Source: Vibrio hippocampi
GTDB lineage: Bacteria; Pseudomonadota; Gammaproteobacteria; Enterobacterales; Vibrionaceae
Direction: 5' to 3'
Length of the DNA: 64,000 nt
Assembly: GCF_921292975.1 (NCBI RefSeq)
Contig: NZ_CAKLCM010000003.1
Span: forward strand, 1,178,001 to 1,242,000
Numbering within the stretch: the stretch's first letter is position 1; each line of letters begins with the position of its first letter. Under the pieces are notes generated by a model. The model was given only the letters and a program-made list of their open reading frames with translations, made no database searches and was not told the DNA's origin. A program made the translations under genes and the position numbers. This document shows positions 24,366-33,378 of the stretch, piece by piece.

Positions 24366-26754
24366 AAATCACCTCAGAGATTATTTTTTTATTTGCTTGT
24401 ACATCATGCATATATATTTCACATTCATGACTATCACTATTAATAGAGAGTCGTTCTATTGGGTTGACCGATGAAATGGTCGCCATTCCATTGGGAGCAA
24501 TAGCGCCCAAATAGAGACCACTTGACTCAAGTTCACCTGTCTTTAGACTGATTCCGTCTTTGTCCTTGACACTTAAAGTGTAGCTGTAGACTTTGCTACT
24601 GTTTATTATTTGATGGACAATGGCCCCTTCTACCGGCGTGACATTTTGCACCGATGTATCCACTTCCGCCCAAACCGGTACCGTATTCACATCCACTCTC
24701 AATGCGTTATTTTGATACGGAGAGACATTGACCAAAGCATAGCCATTAGCGTCACTCTCAGCACCCCTTACCTTGATCCCTTCGATACCTTGTGTGCTGA
24801 CCAAAGCCACCGTACCGCTGCGATTATTTGACGCGAGAAGACCACTGGGTTGAGTCCAAACTACCGCACCACTTGCCCCGACCGAGAGTAATGACTCGCC
24901 ATCCTGATAATTGATGCGTGAGCTCAAACTCGCTTTATTGTGTCGGTAGCTTAACGAGGTATTGACACCATAATCGCCAACGCTCACGCTATAGCCCACC
25001 TTGTCACTGATGTTGCCACCGGACGAGGCTGAAAGTGCTAAATCAGAGTTGCTACCAATCGAGGCGGACGTCGTTACCGTGTGATACTGATCGCCATAAT
25101 TCAATGGTAAAGACAATGACAGCCCATAACTGGTATCACTGGTGCCATTTTGGTTGGAATAGCTGACTGATAAGCTGCTTCCTAACCCTCTCCACCAAGA
25201 TTTGCTAAGAGAAAGCGAACCACCTGTACTGATGTCGTCATTGTTCCAGTACGTCTGTTGCCAGCCCGAGAAACTAATATTGGCACCTTGAAATCTTGAA
25301 CTCATGAGAAGCTGTAATCGGTGCTTCTGGCGTTGTCGGGTGTCGCTGTAATTTTCTGGATAAAAGCTGCTGTATGGCACGTAGTCACTGTCTCGATAGC
25401 GATAGGCGGCTAACTGCAAGTGGGTATCCTCGAGCAGTTGGTAGCCATATTCCACGTTGGCGGTCATTCCGGTTAATCGACTGCCATCATCATAGTTGGC
25501 AATAGACATACCGCCTTTAAGTGACAGCGAGCCAGCGCGACCTAAATAGAAACTGCCACCTATGCCAAGATTCTGGTAATCATCGTCGAGTATAAGCCCT
25601 GCCCCTAAGGTGTAGTTTTGATAGCCATAGCGACCATCAGCAAAAATAAAGTTTCTGTCGCTATCAAACATGCCCTCGATTTTGCCACTTAAGTGCCTTT
25701 TACCCACCGCTAAGCTAAAGTCGGAATAGTTTTCTCTTAACAAGGAAGAGACCGAGATCAGGGGGTAGACTTTTTCTTCGATATTTCCGTTAGCGTCTTC
25801 AATCTCGACCCGCAAATCCCCCGAACCAAACACATCAAAGCCATCTATTTTGTAGGGACCTGATGAAATCACTTCCGAGTAAACCACTCGCTCGTTCTGT
25901 CTGACCGTCACTTTTGAGGTGGAATTCGCTATCCCTGAAATATCTGGGAGGTAACTTGAGCGTGCATTCGACATTAGACGACTGGACGTAAGACCGATCC
26001 CGCCGAATGAAAATCCTTCAACAAAACGCCCGTTGGCATTGCCTTTACCAATCACCAAATTCGATCGGATCTGAGGTAAGGCTTTGGTCAAATACAAGTT
26101 AGACACATTGCTTTCGAACGATTGTCCTGACGACCAGTTAGAAGCAATATCGGTATGTGCTTGCCAACCCCATAGGTTTATTTGTGCGTTCACAGAACTA
26201 AACATTGATTCATCGACATTAGTGCCCGTCGAAGCGGAGACGTTGTACCCCGCTTTGATGCCATTAATTCCGTCAGCCGCGTCAATACGAGCGTCATTGG
26301 CTTTGATGTACTTTTGAGGAATGGCGATATCAAGCGATGGCTTGGATAAATCAAACTTTAGGTCTGCGAACTCAATTTTGGTTAGGTCTAAACACGCATT
26401 GTCGGTTAACGCAAGGTCATAAAATTCCTGATTAAAGTTCACCGAAACAGAATCAAGCAAACCTACCGCAAGACAGAGTGAATCCCTAGCTTCCTCTTCT
26501 GCTGTAATTTCGAGGACTTTGCGTCCTATTTGACGACCATTAAAAGAGACAAGCGTCTGATAACGACCTTCCACGATCCCACTTTGGCTACGAAAAACCT
26601 TGGGATTAGAATTTACCCCATGAAGAAAGTCGGTGTTAAAGGCGAATACGTCATCGGTTGCGTTTGCATCGTTGTAAACGACAAAGTTTAAACATAACAA
26701 ACAAACCGAACAACGAAGCAAGTTGTGATGCATAATTAAAAACCCGAGCAACAT
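24358..26754 (-). CDS. Fimbrial outer-membrane usher (FimD/PapC family)
   Basis: A 798-residue usher forming the outer-membrane pore for pilus assembly. After the leader, an N-terminal periplasmic domain (FNTDFLHG through about residue 140) is followed by the 24-strand barrel. Its hallmarks are FSFGGIGLTSSRLMSNARS and PDISGIANS, with a plug segment around VTVRQNERVVYSEVISSGPY. The end carries carboxy-terminal domains with the Cys pair HECEIYMHD...VICE. The start at 26754 lacks a good ribosome site; the ATG at 26733 (MHHNLLRC) is an alternative. It follows the major subunit gene across an attenuator-like hairpin. Confidence 0.93.
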   Translation of the reverse strand: MLLGFLIMHHNLLRCSVCLLCLNFVVYNDANATDDVFAFNTDFLHGVNSNPKVFRSQSGIVEGRYQTLVSFNGRQIGRKVLEITAEEEARDSLCLAVGLLDSVSVNFNQEFYDLALTDNACLDLTKIEFADLKFDLSKPSLDIAIPQKYIKANDARIDAADGINGIKAGYNVSASTGTNVDESMFSSVNAQINLWGWQAHTDIASNWSSGQSFESNVSNLYLTKALPQIRSNLVIGKGNANGRFVEGFSFGGIGLTSSRLMSNARSSYLPDISGIANSTSKVTVRQNERVVYSEVISSGPYKIDGFDVFGSGDLRVEIEDANGNIEEKVYPLISVSSLLRENYSDFSLAVGKRHLSGKIEGMFDSDRNFIFADGRYGYQNYTLGAGLILDDDYQNLGIGGSFYLGRAGSLSLKGGMSIANYDDGSRLTGMTANVEYGYQLLEDTHLQLAAYRYRDSDYVPYSSFYPENYSDTRQRQKHRLQLLMSSRFQGANISFSGWQQTYWNNDDISTGGSLSLSKSWWRGLGSSLSVSYSNQNGTSDTSYGLSLSLPLNYGDQYHTVTTSASIGSNSDLALSASSGGNISDKVGYSVSVGDYGVNTSLSYRHNKASLSSRINYQDGESLLSVGASGAVVWTQPSGLLASNNRSGTVALVSTQGIEGIKVRGAESDANGYALVNVSPYQNNALRVDVNTVPVWAEVDTSVQNVTPVEGAIVHQIINSSKVYSYTLSVKDKDGISLKTGELESSGLYLGAIAPNGMATISSVNPIERLSINSDSHECEIYMHDVQANKKIISEVICE

Positions 26755-26756
26755 AT

Positions 26757-26818
26757 AAAAAAAAGCGCCCCCACTTTTCGATAAGGAAACGAACGCATGT
26801 ATTCAAAAAGTGGAGGCG
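26757..26818 (-). terminator. Intra-operon terminator/attenuator between major subunit and usher
   Basis: On the minus strand, CGCC-(T)-CCACTTTTT pairs with AAAAGTGG-(G)-GGCG across a 26-base loop and is followed by eight T. The position, directly after the major pilin gene, fits a partial terminator that keeps pilin expression above usher expression. Confidence 0.8.
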
Positions 26819-26835
26819 TAAGGAGGCTTATTTAC

Positions 26836-27366
26836 TTAGAAGTAAGCAACGTTGTAAGTGCCAGTCGTATTGAAGTTACCTGGAACGGTGCCACCGACAA
26901 GCTGAGCCTCATAGTGCATACCGCCTGCTGCTAAGGTTTCAGTATTGGTAAAATCTGCCTTTGCAGTTGTCGTGCTGATGTTAACGTCACCGTTTGTAGC
27001 TGATTTTGATACCAGTGTCATCGTTGCATCTGTTGCAGAGCCACCATTGTTTGCGATTGAACCCGCCAGCATTGTTGGGCTTGACCAAACAGTCTCAGAG
27101 TTACCAGTAACCGCACACGCACCGCCACCAACAGCTTCTGAAACGATATAGAAGTCAACCACTGGAGCGGTTGAACTAACAGCCGAAGTACCTAGATCAA
27201 TGATATTACTTGGGATTGCAACGCCTGCACCATCGACTACTGATGTATCACACGTAACACTTGTTACAGCACCAGTGAAAGTTACAGTACCTGTTGAAGC
27301 AAAAGCCTGTGCGCCCATTAATAGTGAACCACATGCAATTGCAACTGCTTTTTTAGAAAAACTCAT
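26836..27366 (-). CDS. Major fimbrial subunit (pilin)
   Basis: A 176-residue chaperone-usher pilin. The signal peptide is MSFSKKAVAIACGSLLMGAQAFA. The mature protein starts with GTVTFTGAVTSVTCD and has a second Cys in GGGACAVTG, the expected disulphide. The C-terminal strand NTTGTYNVAYF with its penultimate aromatic is the chaperone recognition motif. It is the first gene of the operon 27366-21518 (pilin, usher, chaperone, minor subunit, barrel, putative adhesin) and is separated from the rest by a strong hairpin, so it is probably the most expressed. Confidence 0.9.
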   Translation of the reverse strand: MSFSKKAVAIACGSLLMGAQAFASTGTVTFTGAVTSVTCDTSVVDGAGVAIPSNIIDLGTSAVSSTAPVVDFYIVSEAVGGGACAVTGNSETVWSSPTMLAGSIANNGGSATDATMTLVSKSATNGDVNISTTTAKADFTNTETLAAGGMHYEAQLVGGTVPGNFNTTGTYNVAYF

Positions 27367-28285
27367 AAATCTTCCTTATTTTCTGACGAAGTAAATTAAC
27401 AATTAAATAGATCCATAAATTAAATCATGGAGTCCCTTTGGATTGTGACTAATGTTAAAAGTAAATTTTTAGCATTGACGATTTTAAATTTATTCAAAAT
27501 GAAACCGTCAATTAAATAAGCCGTTGTTATTGAATAATCCCTAAACAACGAGGTGATTCTGCCATGGTAGAAAACAATAGACTAGGCCTAAGCATCAATA
27601 ACAGAATTGTCCTACAAAAAACAATAACGTTCCGACAATGCAATCTATTTTCATCATAATATTGGTATATTTAAGCATGAATTAAGTGATTATATTCAAT
27701 GACCTATAATAGGTATAAATAGGTCGTTATTGGGCGAGAACATTTGCTAAAAAAACTTATTAAGATCAATTGTTTTTAGTTATTTTATTTCTTTGCCGTC
27801 AAGAAACAGCTAAGGGCAATGCCCGCCAATCCTTGCTCCCTAAGGGTTAGGCATAAGGGTTACGATTGAGATGGGTGTACGATTGGGGGTCTCTCAACCG
27901 TTCTAAAAATTACTGAACAGTTGAAAGTGTTCGTTTTGTGTAAATGATAAATTAGTGACTCAAACGACTCATATTCGATACTTTATTAACGTCCTGTTTT
28001 TTACTGGAAATTAAAATGGAATAAACAATGCTTTTTACAATCAGAGGCGTGTTGCTTTGTTTATCTTGGTAAGCTTAATTTGACATCACTTAGCAACTTT
28101 AATTTTGTAACTATTATATACAAAACGTCAAAACCTATGATTAGCCTTAAGATTTATATATTCGTCATCATGAATCTTAGTGCAGAAAATAAAGATACCC
28201 GATTAATTTATTAGCAATTGTTACGAAGTATTATTAATGAGTTTTATAAATAGACCGCACGTTCGTTGAGGTTAAGGCGGTAGCT
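27367..28285. other. Long AT-rich noncoding region upstream of the fimbrial operon
   Basis: Over 900 bases with no convincing gene on either strand. It must contain the pilin promoter. The very high AT content resembles H-NS-silenced promoters of surface structures. No inverted repeats suggestive of an invertible promoter switch were seen. Confidence 0.6.
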
Positions 28286-28466
28286 ATGGATGGTACTCGC
28301 TTGATGTGGATTCCTTCCTGCGAAGGAATGGCGCTCCCTGCTACGTCGCCCCTTCGAAGGAAGGGGGCTACTTACGGGTGGCGCTTGCTGGTAGTGGATT
28401 CCTTCCTGCGAAGGAATGATGGTATGGTGAGGAATGGCGATGTGGTTGAGGAATGGCGGTGTGGTT
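28286..28466. repeat. Palindromic repeat array, left of the AraC/EamA pair
   Basis: Two copies of the hairpin module ATTCCTTC-CTGC-GAAGGAAT (near 28311 and 28400) alternate with one CCCCTTC-GAAG-GAAGGGG-type module and a linker TTGAGGAATGGCG repeated at the right end. The same modules build the larger array at 30670-31390 on the other side of the AraC/EamA genes. Short reading frames here are by-products of the repeats. Confidence 0.8.
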
Positions 28467-28471
28467 GAGTG

Positions 28472-28513
28472 TTAAAAGTGCCTGTCCCGATAATTAAAAG
28501 TGCCTGTCCCGAT
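28472..28513. repeat. REP-like sequence, two direct copies
   Basis: TTAAAAGTGCCTGTCCCGAT occurs at 28472-28491 and again at 28494-28513. Related copies lie at 30613, 31403 and 17642. The TGCCTGTCC core is shared with the copies that flank the RAYT transposase gene. Confidence 0.8.
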
Positions 28514-28573
28514 TATATCCCGATTACGCTACTACGCGTCCGACTGCGTTATAACGCAATCTGTCATCAATAA

Positions 28574-29482
28574 TTACGATTGCGCACCATTACGAAACTC
28601 CCTTCGGAACAGGGCTGGTGAAACACCGATACGGTGTTTAAATTGCTGTGAAAGATGTTGTTGCGAAGAAAAACCACATGCGAGAGCGATGTTCGCCAGC
28701 GTCATGTCACCGCTAGACAGCAATTGCCTCGCCAGATCAACTCGCTGAGAAAGAACATATTGGTGTGGTGAACAGCCAAAACTTACTTTAAACATTCGTG
28801 CAAAATGAAAGTCACTTAAATGTGTCAGCGCGGCTAAATCACCGATTGTAAACGCAGTTGAAAGATTTGCTTGAATGTAGTCTTGTACACGTCGCTGGTT
28901 AATTGTCGACAAGCCACCTGAACTGATCACCGTTTGTGGCGCATTATGGCAATGCTGACGGATCAAGTGCAGCAATAGTAACTGCTGTGAGTGCGATATC
29001 ATTAGTTTGTCCGTCGCCTCATTCCAGTCGAGCTTTAATATTGTTTCACGAATTAACTGGTTGACAAATTTATCGTCGACATATGTTTTCTCTTTCAACT
29101 CTATATGGCGACCCTCTTTATCAAACACTTGTGCGGCAAAGTCCTGTAGATGCTCTTGTTCAAAATAGAAATGGAAAAAGCGAAACGGTGTAGAGAAAGC
29201 CCATTCAGAGCGATGACCTTGCGGCATTAGGCACAGCTTGTTCTCACCGCCATGTACGTTACCTGAATTCATCAACCGTTGAGTACTTTGACCGCCTTTT
29301 AGATAAAAACTTAGCGTATGGTGACTCGGCGTATCATAAAATGCGCTTCCATGACAATTGCTCCAAACCGCAGAGCCCATACCGTTGTTCAGCCAAAGTT
29401 CATTGTGTAGCTGCGCGGTGTTATCAGCTAAAACATTAAATACACGTTTGTTTTTCATCCCTTTAAGTATTCCTGTGCTCAT
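28574..29482 (-). CDS. AraC-family transcriptional regulator
   Basis: A 302-residue AraC/XylS regulator. The C-terminal DNA-binding domain (about residues 205-298) has two helix-turn-helices: FTIGDLAALTHLSDFHFARMFK and the second around ANIALACGFSSQQHLSQQFK, with the signature RIGVSPALFRREF. The N-terminal half is a cupin-like sensing region with many His (TPSHHTLSFYLKGG). It begins at an ATG preceded by GAGGAG. It is divergent from the EamA transporter gene at 29656 and probably controls it. The effector is unknown. Confidence 0.9.
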   Translation of the reverse strand: MSTGILKGMKNKRVFNVLADNTAQLHNELWLNNGMGSAVWSNCHGSAFYDTPSHHTLSFYLKGGQSTQRLMNSGNVHGGENKLCLMPQGHRSEWAFSTPFRFFHFYFEQEHLQDFAAQVFDKEGRHIELKEKTYVDDKFVNQLIRETILKLDWNEATDKLMISHSQQLLLLHLIRQHCHNAPQTVISSGGLSTINQRRVQDYIQANLSTAFTIGDLAALTHLSDFHFARMFKVSFGCSPHQYVLSQRVDLARQLLSSGDMTLANIALACGFSSQQHLSQQFKHRIGVSPALFRREFRNGAQS

Positions 29483-29655
29483 CCATGCTCCTCAATCGCT
29501 TATCTGTTAAATATACGGGTATTTCGTCAATCATGAATACATTTCGGAATAAAAACCGCAAGAATCTATAAATTCCACAACAATTTGAACGCTTGATAGA
29601 AGCGACAAGCGTTAATCTGAGCACATCTTTCAGAAATGCATAAGAAGACAAGTTA

Positions 29656-30561
29656 ATGACGAGTGTTTTATATACAACAACGGTGCTTATATGGGGTTCA
29701 ACATGGCTTGCGATTGCCTATCAACTCGGTGATACGCCTGTTGTTGTCTCGATTGCATGGCGATTTGCACTCGCCTCTGTGATTTTGTTTGCCTTATTAT
29801 TGGCTAGAAAATCCCAGCTCCAACTTTCCACAGAAAATCATAAAATAGCCGCTTTACTCGGTCTCTGCCTGTTTTCCAATAATTTTCTATGCTTCTATAT
29901 AGCCACTCAATACCTTCCTAGTGGTTTGAATGCCGTTGTATTCTCGCTTGCTCCAATGCTAAATGCGCTTAATCTGTGGGTTATAGAAAAACGCCGTCCC
30001 ACAATGATTTTTCTTCAAGGCGCACTTATTGGATTTATTGGCGTGGTTTTCCTCTTTGCATCACAATTTATGGGCGCAGAAATGGATTTGAACATTTTGT
30101 ACGGGCTGTTACTCAGCATGCTTGGCACTTTTTTCTTTTCTATCGGAAATTTGGTCTCTGCCAGAGCCCAAAGCAAGGGAATGCCGCTTCTCCCCACTAC
30201 CGCTTGGGCGATGGGGTACGGTTCAATCTATCTTGTTGTTATCGCTTTGGTATCGGGGATGTCGTTAGCCGTGACTATGACTCCAACCTACCTTTCAGCC
30301 TTGTTTTATCTCGCAATAATAGGATCGGTTATTGGATTCAACACCTACCTTGCACTTGTCGGTCGGATTGGGGCTGCAAAAGCCGCTTACTGCACGGTCC
30401 TTTTTCCTTTAGTTGCATTGTCACTGTCCACACTGTTTGAAGGTTATCAATGGACAGGGTTTTCAATGCTGGGTGTCATTCTCGTTATTACAGGAAACCT
30501 GCGAGTTTTTGGGATACCTGAACCATTAAAGCGGTATTTATATTCGACTCGTGCCAGTTAG
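29656..30561 (+). CDS. EamA/DMT-family transporter
   Basis: A 301-residue ten-helix protein of the drug/metabolite transporter superfamily with two EamA repeats. The first (residues about 5-130) begins TTVLIWGSTWLAIAYQLGD with the family WG.. motif, and the second starts near residue 145 (YGLLLSMLGTFFFSIGNL). Members export amino acids, purines or other small metabolites. The ribosome site is weak. It pairs divergently with the AraC gene, and both lie between repeat arrays, so the pair may have arrived or moved together. Confidence 0.88.
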   Translation: MTSVLYTTTVLIWGSTWLAIAYQLGDTPVVVSIAWRFALASVILFALLLARKSQLQLSTENHKIAALLGLCLFSNNFLCFYIATQYLPSGLNAVVFSLAPMLNALNLWVIEKRRPTMIFLQGALIGFIGVVFLFASQFMGAEMDLNILYGLLLSMLGTFFFSIGNLVSARAQSKGMPLLPTTAWAMGYGSIYLVVIALVSGMSLAVTMTPTYLSALFYLAIIGSVIGFNTYLALVGRIGAAKAAYCTVLFPLVALSLSTLFEGYQWTGFSMLGVILVITGNLRVFGIPEPLKRYLYSTRAS

Positions 30562-30612
30562 CCATTTTTTCCTAATACTATGGGTTTCTTATAAGAGGTA
30601 AAAATGCCCAAG

Positions 30613-30630
30613 TTAAAAGTGCCTGTCCCA
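30613..30630. repeat. REP-like sequence (TTAAAAGTGCCTGTCCCA)
   Basis: One copy lies 51 bases after the EamA stop codon. It matches the pair at 28472-28513 and the copy at 31403-31421. Confidence 0.75.
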
Positions 30631-30669
30631 ACAGCAGTACACCAACAGTACAACGCCAACAACGAACAA

Positions 30670-31390
30670 GAAATGACACTCCCTACAACGTCTCCCCTTC
30701 GAAGGAAGGGGTCTACTCAAGGGTGGCGCTTGCTGGTAGTAGATTCCTTCCTGCGAAGGAATGACGGTGTGGTTGAGGAATGACACTCCTGCGACGTCTC
30801 CCCTTCGGAGGAAGGGGTCTACTTGCGGGCGGCGCTTGCTGGTAGTAGATTCCTTCCTGCGAAGGAATGACGGTGTGGTTGAGGAATGACACTCCTGCGA
30901 AGGAATGACGGTGTGGTTGAGGAATGACACTCCTGCGACGTCTCCCCTTCGGAGGAAGGGGTCTACTTGCGGGCGGCGCTTGCTGGTAGTAGATTCCTTC
31001 CTGCGAAGGAATGACGGTGTGGTTGAGGAATGACACTCCTGCGAAGGAATGACGGTGTGGTTGAGGAATGACACTCCTGCGAAGGAATGACGGTGTGGTT
31101 GAGGAATGACACTCCTGCGAAGGAATGACGGTGTGATTGAGGAATGACACTCCTGCAACGTCTCCCCTTCGGAGGAAGGGGTCTACTTACGGGCGGCGCT
31201 TGCTGGTAGTAGATTTCTTCCTGCGAAGGAATGACGGTGTGGTTGAGGAATGACACTCCTGCGACGTCTCCCCTTCTAAGGAAGGGGTCTACTTACGGGG
31301 GGCGCTTGCTGGTAGTAGATTCCTTCCTGCGAAGGAATGACGGTATGGTTGAGGAATGGCGCAGTGGTTAAGGAATGGCGGAGTGGTTGA
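30670..31390. repeat. Complex tandem array of palindromic modules
   Basis: About 720 bases are built from three recurring pieces: the hairpin ATTCCTTC-CTGC-GAAGGAAT, the hairpin CCCCTTC-GGAG-GAAGGGG with a following TCTACTTGCGGGCGGCGC-like linker, and a 38-base unit containing GAGGAATGACACTCCTGCGA. The full composite has a period near 105 bases, and the 38-base unit is amplified at 31021-31140. Long frames on the minus strand here, with repeating HSFAG and SVIPQPHR segments, are translations of the repeat and not genes. It is not a CRISPR array: there are no unique spacers. Confidence 0.85.
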
Positions 31391-31402
31391 GAGTTAAAAG
31401 AA

Positions 31403-31421
31403 TTAAAAGTGCCTGTCCCGA
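31403..31421. repeat. REP-like sequence (TTAAAAGTGCCTGTCCCGA)
   Basis: This copy closes the repeat region on the right. With the copies at 28472/28494 and 30613 it brackets the arrays and the AraC/EamA pair. Confidence 0.75.
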
Positions 31422-31437
31422 CTACGTTCTATAAAGC

Positions 31438-31472
31438 GCAAAAAGGGGCAGACATTAGCCTGACCCTTTTAA
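31438..31472 (-). terminator. Terminator of the sulfatase gene
   Basis: On the minus strand, AAAAGGGTCAG pairs with CTGCCCCTTTT (one mismatch) across an 8-base loop and is followed by T residues. It lies about 40 bases after the sulfatase stop. Confidence 0.7.
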
Positions 31473-31507
31473 CTACTTTTCTTTAACGTTGCAGGTAAAG
31501 TAACGAG

Positions 31508-33058
31508 TTATTTGTTCGCTGGTGTTTGCAGTTTTTCCATCACTTCATCAAGGTTGAAGCTCGCGGCTTTTTGTCGCGGAGGAAACTCTTGGAAAGTTTC
31601 AAGATACTTTCCAACGTAGGCTTGTGCGGGTACAAACATATAAGCGTGGTCAATTAACCAGTCATAATAGGTGTTCGAGGTTACGTCAGCGACTTCATAT
31701 GGGTCCATTCGCAGGTTAAACAGCTTAGGCAAACGCAATGTGACAAACGGTTCTGCCCAGATCTGCAATGTCCCCTCTACACGCTGCTCCATAAACACGA
31801 CCTTCCAGTTGTTGTATCTCAGCGCGGTTAAATCACCGTCATCAGAGAAGTAGAAGATCTCCTCGCGAGGGGCTTTATCGCTTTCTCCGGTGAGATACGG
31901 TAGGAAGTTATAACCATCAAGGTGAACTTTGAACGACTTATCGCCCGCGGTCATGCCTTTCAACAGTTTATCTTTGACGTCCGGATCACCCGCGGCGGCG
32001 AGGAAAGTCGGCATCCAATCCATGTGGTGCATAATATCGTTTGATACCGATCCTGCTTCGATTTTGCCTGGCCAACGCACCATCGCTGGCACGCGATACG
32101 CCCCTTCCCAGTTGGTGTTTTTCTCACCACGGAATGGCGTTAAGCCGGCATCCGGCCAAGTATTCATATGAGGACCGTTGTCGGTGGAATAGAAGACCAT
32201 GGTGTTATCTTTGATGCCCAAGTCGTCGACTTTTTTCAGCAACTCGCCCACATGATTGTCATGCTCTATCATCGCGTCAGCATAGAAACTGACATTAGAC
32301 TGTCCTTGTTGCTCTGGCTTAACATGGGTTCGGAAGTGCATTCGAGTGGCGTTCCACCAAACGAAGAAAGGTTTTTTCGCTTCTACCGCGCGATCCATAA
32401 AGTCGAGCGCCGCCGATAGCGTTTCTTCATCCACAGTTTCCATACGCTTACGCGTTAAAGGACCAGTATCTTCGATCTTGCCATCCGCCGATGATTTGAT
32501 CACCCCACGAGGACCAAACTTTTTACGAAACTCGGGATCTTTCGGGTAATCAACGTTTTCTGGTTCTTCTTCTGCATTGAGGTGATAGAGATTACCGAAG
32601 AACTCATCAAAGCCGTGGTTGCTTGGCAAAAATTCATCTTTATCGCCCAAGTGGTTTTTACCAAATTGCCCCGTCATGTAACCGTGAGGCTTAAGCAGTT
32701 CGGCGATGGTGGCATCTTCCGCTTGCAAACCTAAGTCAGCACCCGGTAAACCTACTTTACTTAAGCCGGTTCTCAACACACTCTGACCGGTAATAAATGT
32801 TGAACGCCCTGCAGTACACGATTGTTCACCATAATAATCGGTAAACATCATGCCTTCACTGGCGATTGAATCAATATTCGGTGTCTTATAACCCATCAAA
32901 CCAAAGGTATAAGCACTGACATTGGATTGTCCTATGTCATCCCCCCAAATAACCAAAATATTCGGTTTGGTTTCTTCTGCATACACCGTGCTAGACACGG
33001 CGCATATCGCGGTAGCCAAAACTCCTAGACTCCACTTAAAGTTTCTTTCCATAGTCAT
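31508..33058 (-). CDS. Type I sulfatase (arylsulfatase), exported
   Basis: A 516-residue sulfatase with a signal peptide ending VYA-E. The formylglycine site is Cys81 in SCTAGRSTFITG (C-x-A-x-R); the metal-binding DD is in VIWGDDIGQS; later metal and active-site motifs include FFVWWNATRMHF and MVFYSTDNGPH. It would hydrolyse sulfate esters in the periplasm. The ATG at 33058 has GAGG upstream. A Cys-type enzyme needs a formylglycine-generating or anSME activator, and none is encoded in this window. Isolation from sulfated-polysaccharide lyases suggests sulfate scavenging or a dispersed degradation pathway. Confidence 0.92.
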   Translation of the reverse strand: MTMERNFKWSLGVLATAICAVSSTVYAEETKPNILVIWGDDIGQSNVSAYTFGLMGYKTPNIDSIASEGMMFTDYYGEQSCTAGRSTFITGQSVLRTGLSKVGLPGADLGLQAEDATIAELLKPHGYMTGQFGKNHLGDKDEFLPSNHGFDEFFGNLYHLNAEEEPENVDYPKDPEFRKKFGPRGVIKSSADGKIEDTGPLTRKRMETVDEETLSAALDFMDRAVEAKKPFFVWWNATRMHFRTHVKPEQQGQSNVSFYADAMIEHDNHVGELLKKVDDLGIKDNTMVFYSTDNGPHMNTWPDAGLTPFRGEKNTNWEGAYRVPAMVRWPGKIEAGSVSNDIMHHMDWMPTFLAAAGDPDVKDKLLKGMTAGDKSFKVHLDGYNFLPYLTGESDKAPREEIFYFSDDGDLTALRYNNWKVVFMEQRVEGTLQIWAEPFVTLRLPKLFNLRMDPYEVADVTSNTYYDWLIDHAYMFVPAQAYVGKYLETFQEFPPRQKAASFNLDEVMEKLQTPANK

Positions 33059-33378
33059 GTAAACCTCTAAGTTGATTGGATGTTGCTTGCCTTTAACTTA
33101 TAGTCGCTAACTCAAGACCACGCCAAGCATATGCCGTGTTTTGCAGCGTTTTTTTAATTGTTCAATAGTGTGAAGTTGAACACTTAGGTCGCTTTAGTCT
33201 TGCTGTTAATAAACTTTCAGCTTTCGCAAACAAACTAGGATAACGCGTTGAAATAACAATAGTTTAACGTCAACTACAACCCTTGTTTATAGTGCCTATA
33301 AGACGATTTCTTGCGTTTTTACTATTAAATTGACACCGATAATCTTTTAAATCCAATTAGTTAGATGATGGAGTCAAT

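Noticed and set aside
27367..28285. Search for an invertible promoter or recombinase site upstream of the pilin gene
   Set aside because: No inverted-repeat pair of useful length and no recombinase gene were found near the fimbrial operon.
29463..29651. 62-codon frame between the AraC and EamA genes
   Set aside because: It overlaps the AraC start and the divergent promoter region and has no recognisable protein features.
30670..31390. Regularly spaced repeats that could be taken for a CRISPR array, and long minus-strand frames within them
   Set aside because: The segments between the repeats are themselves repeats, not unique spacers, and no cas genes are near. The frames translate the repeat units and have no ribosome sites or family features.
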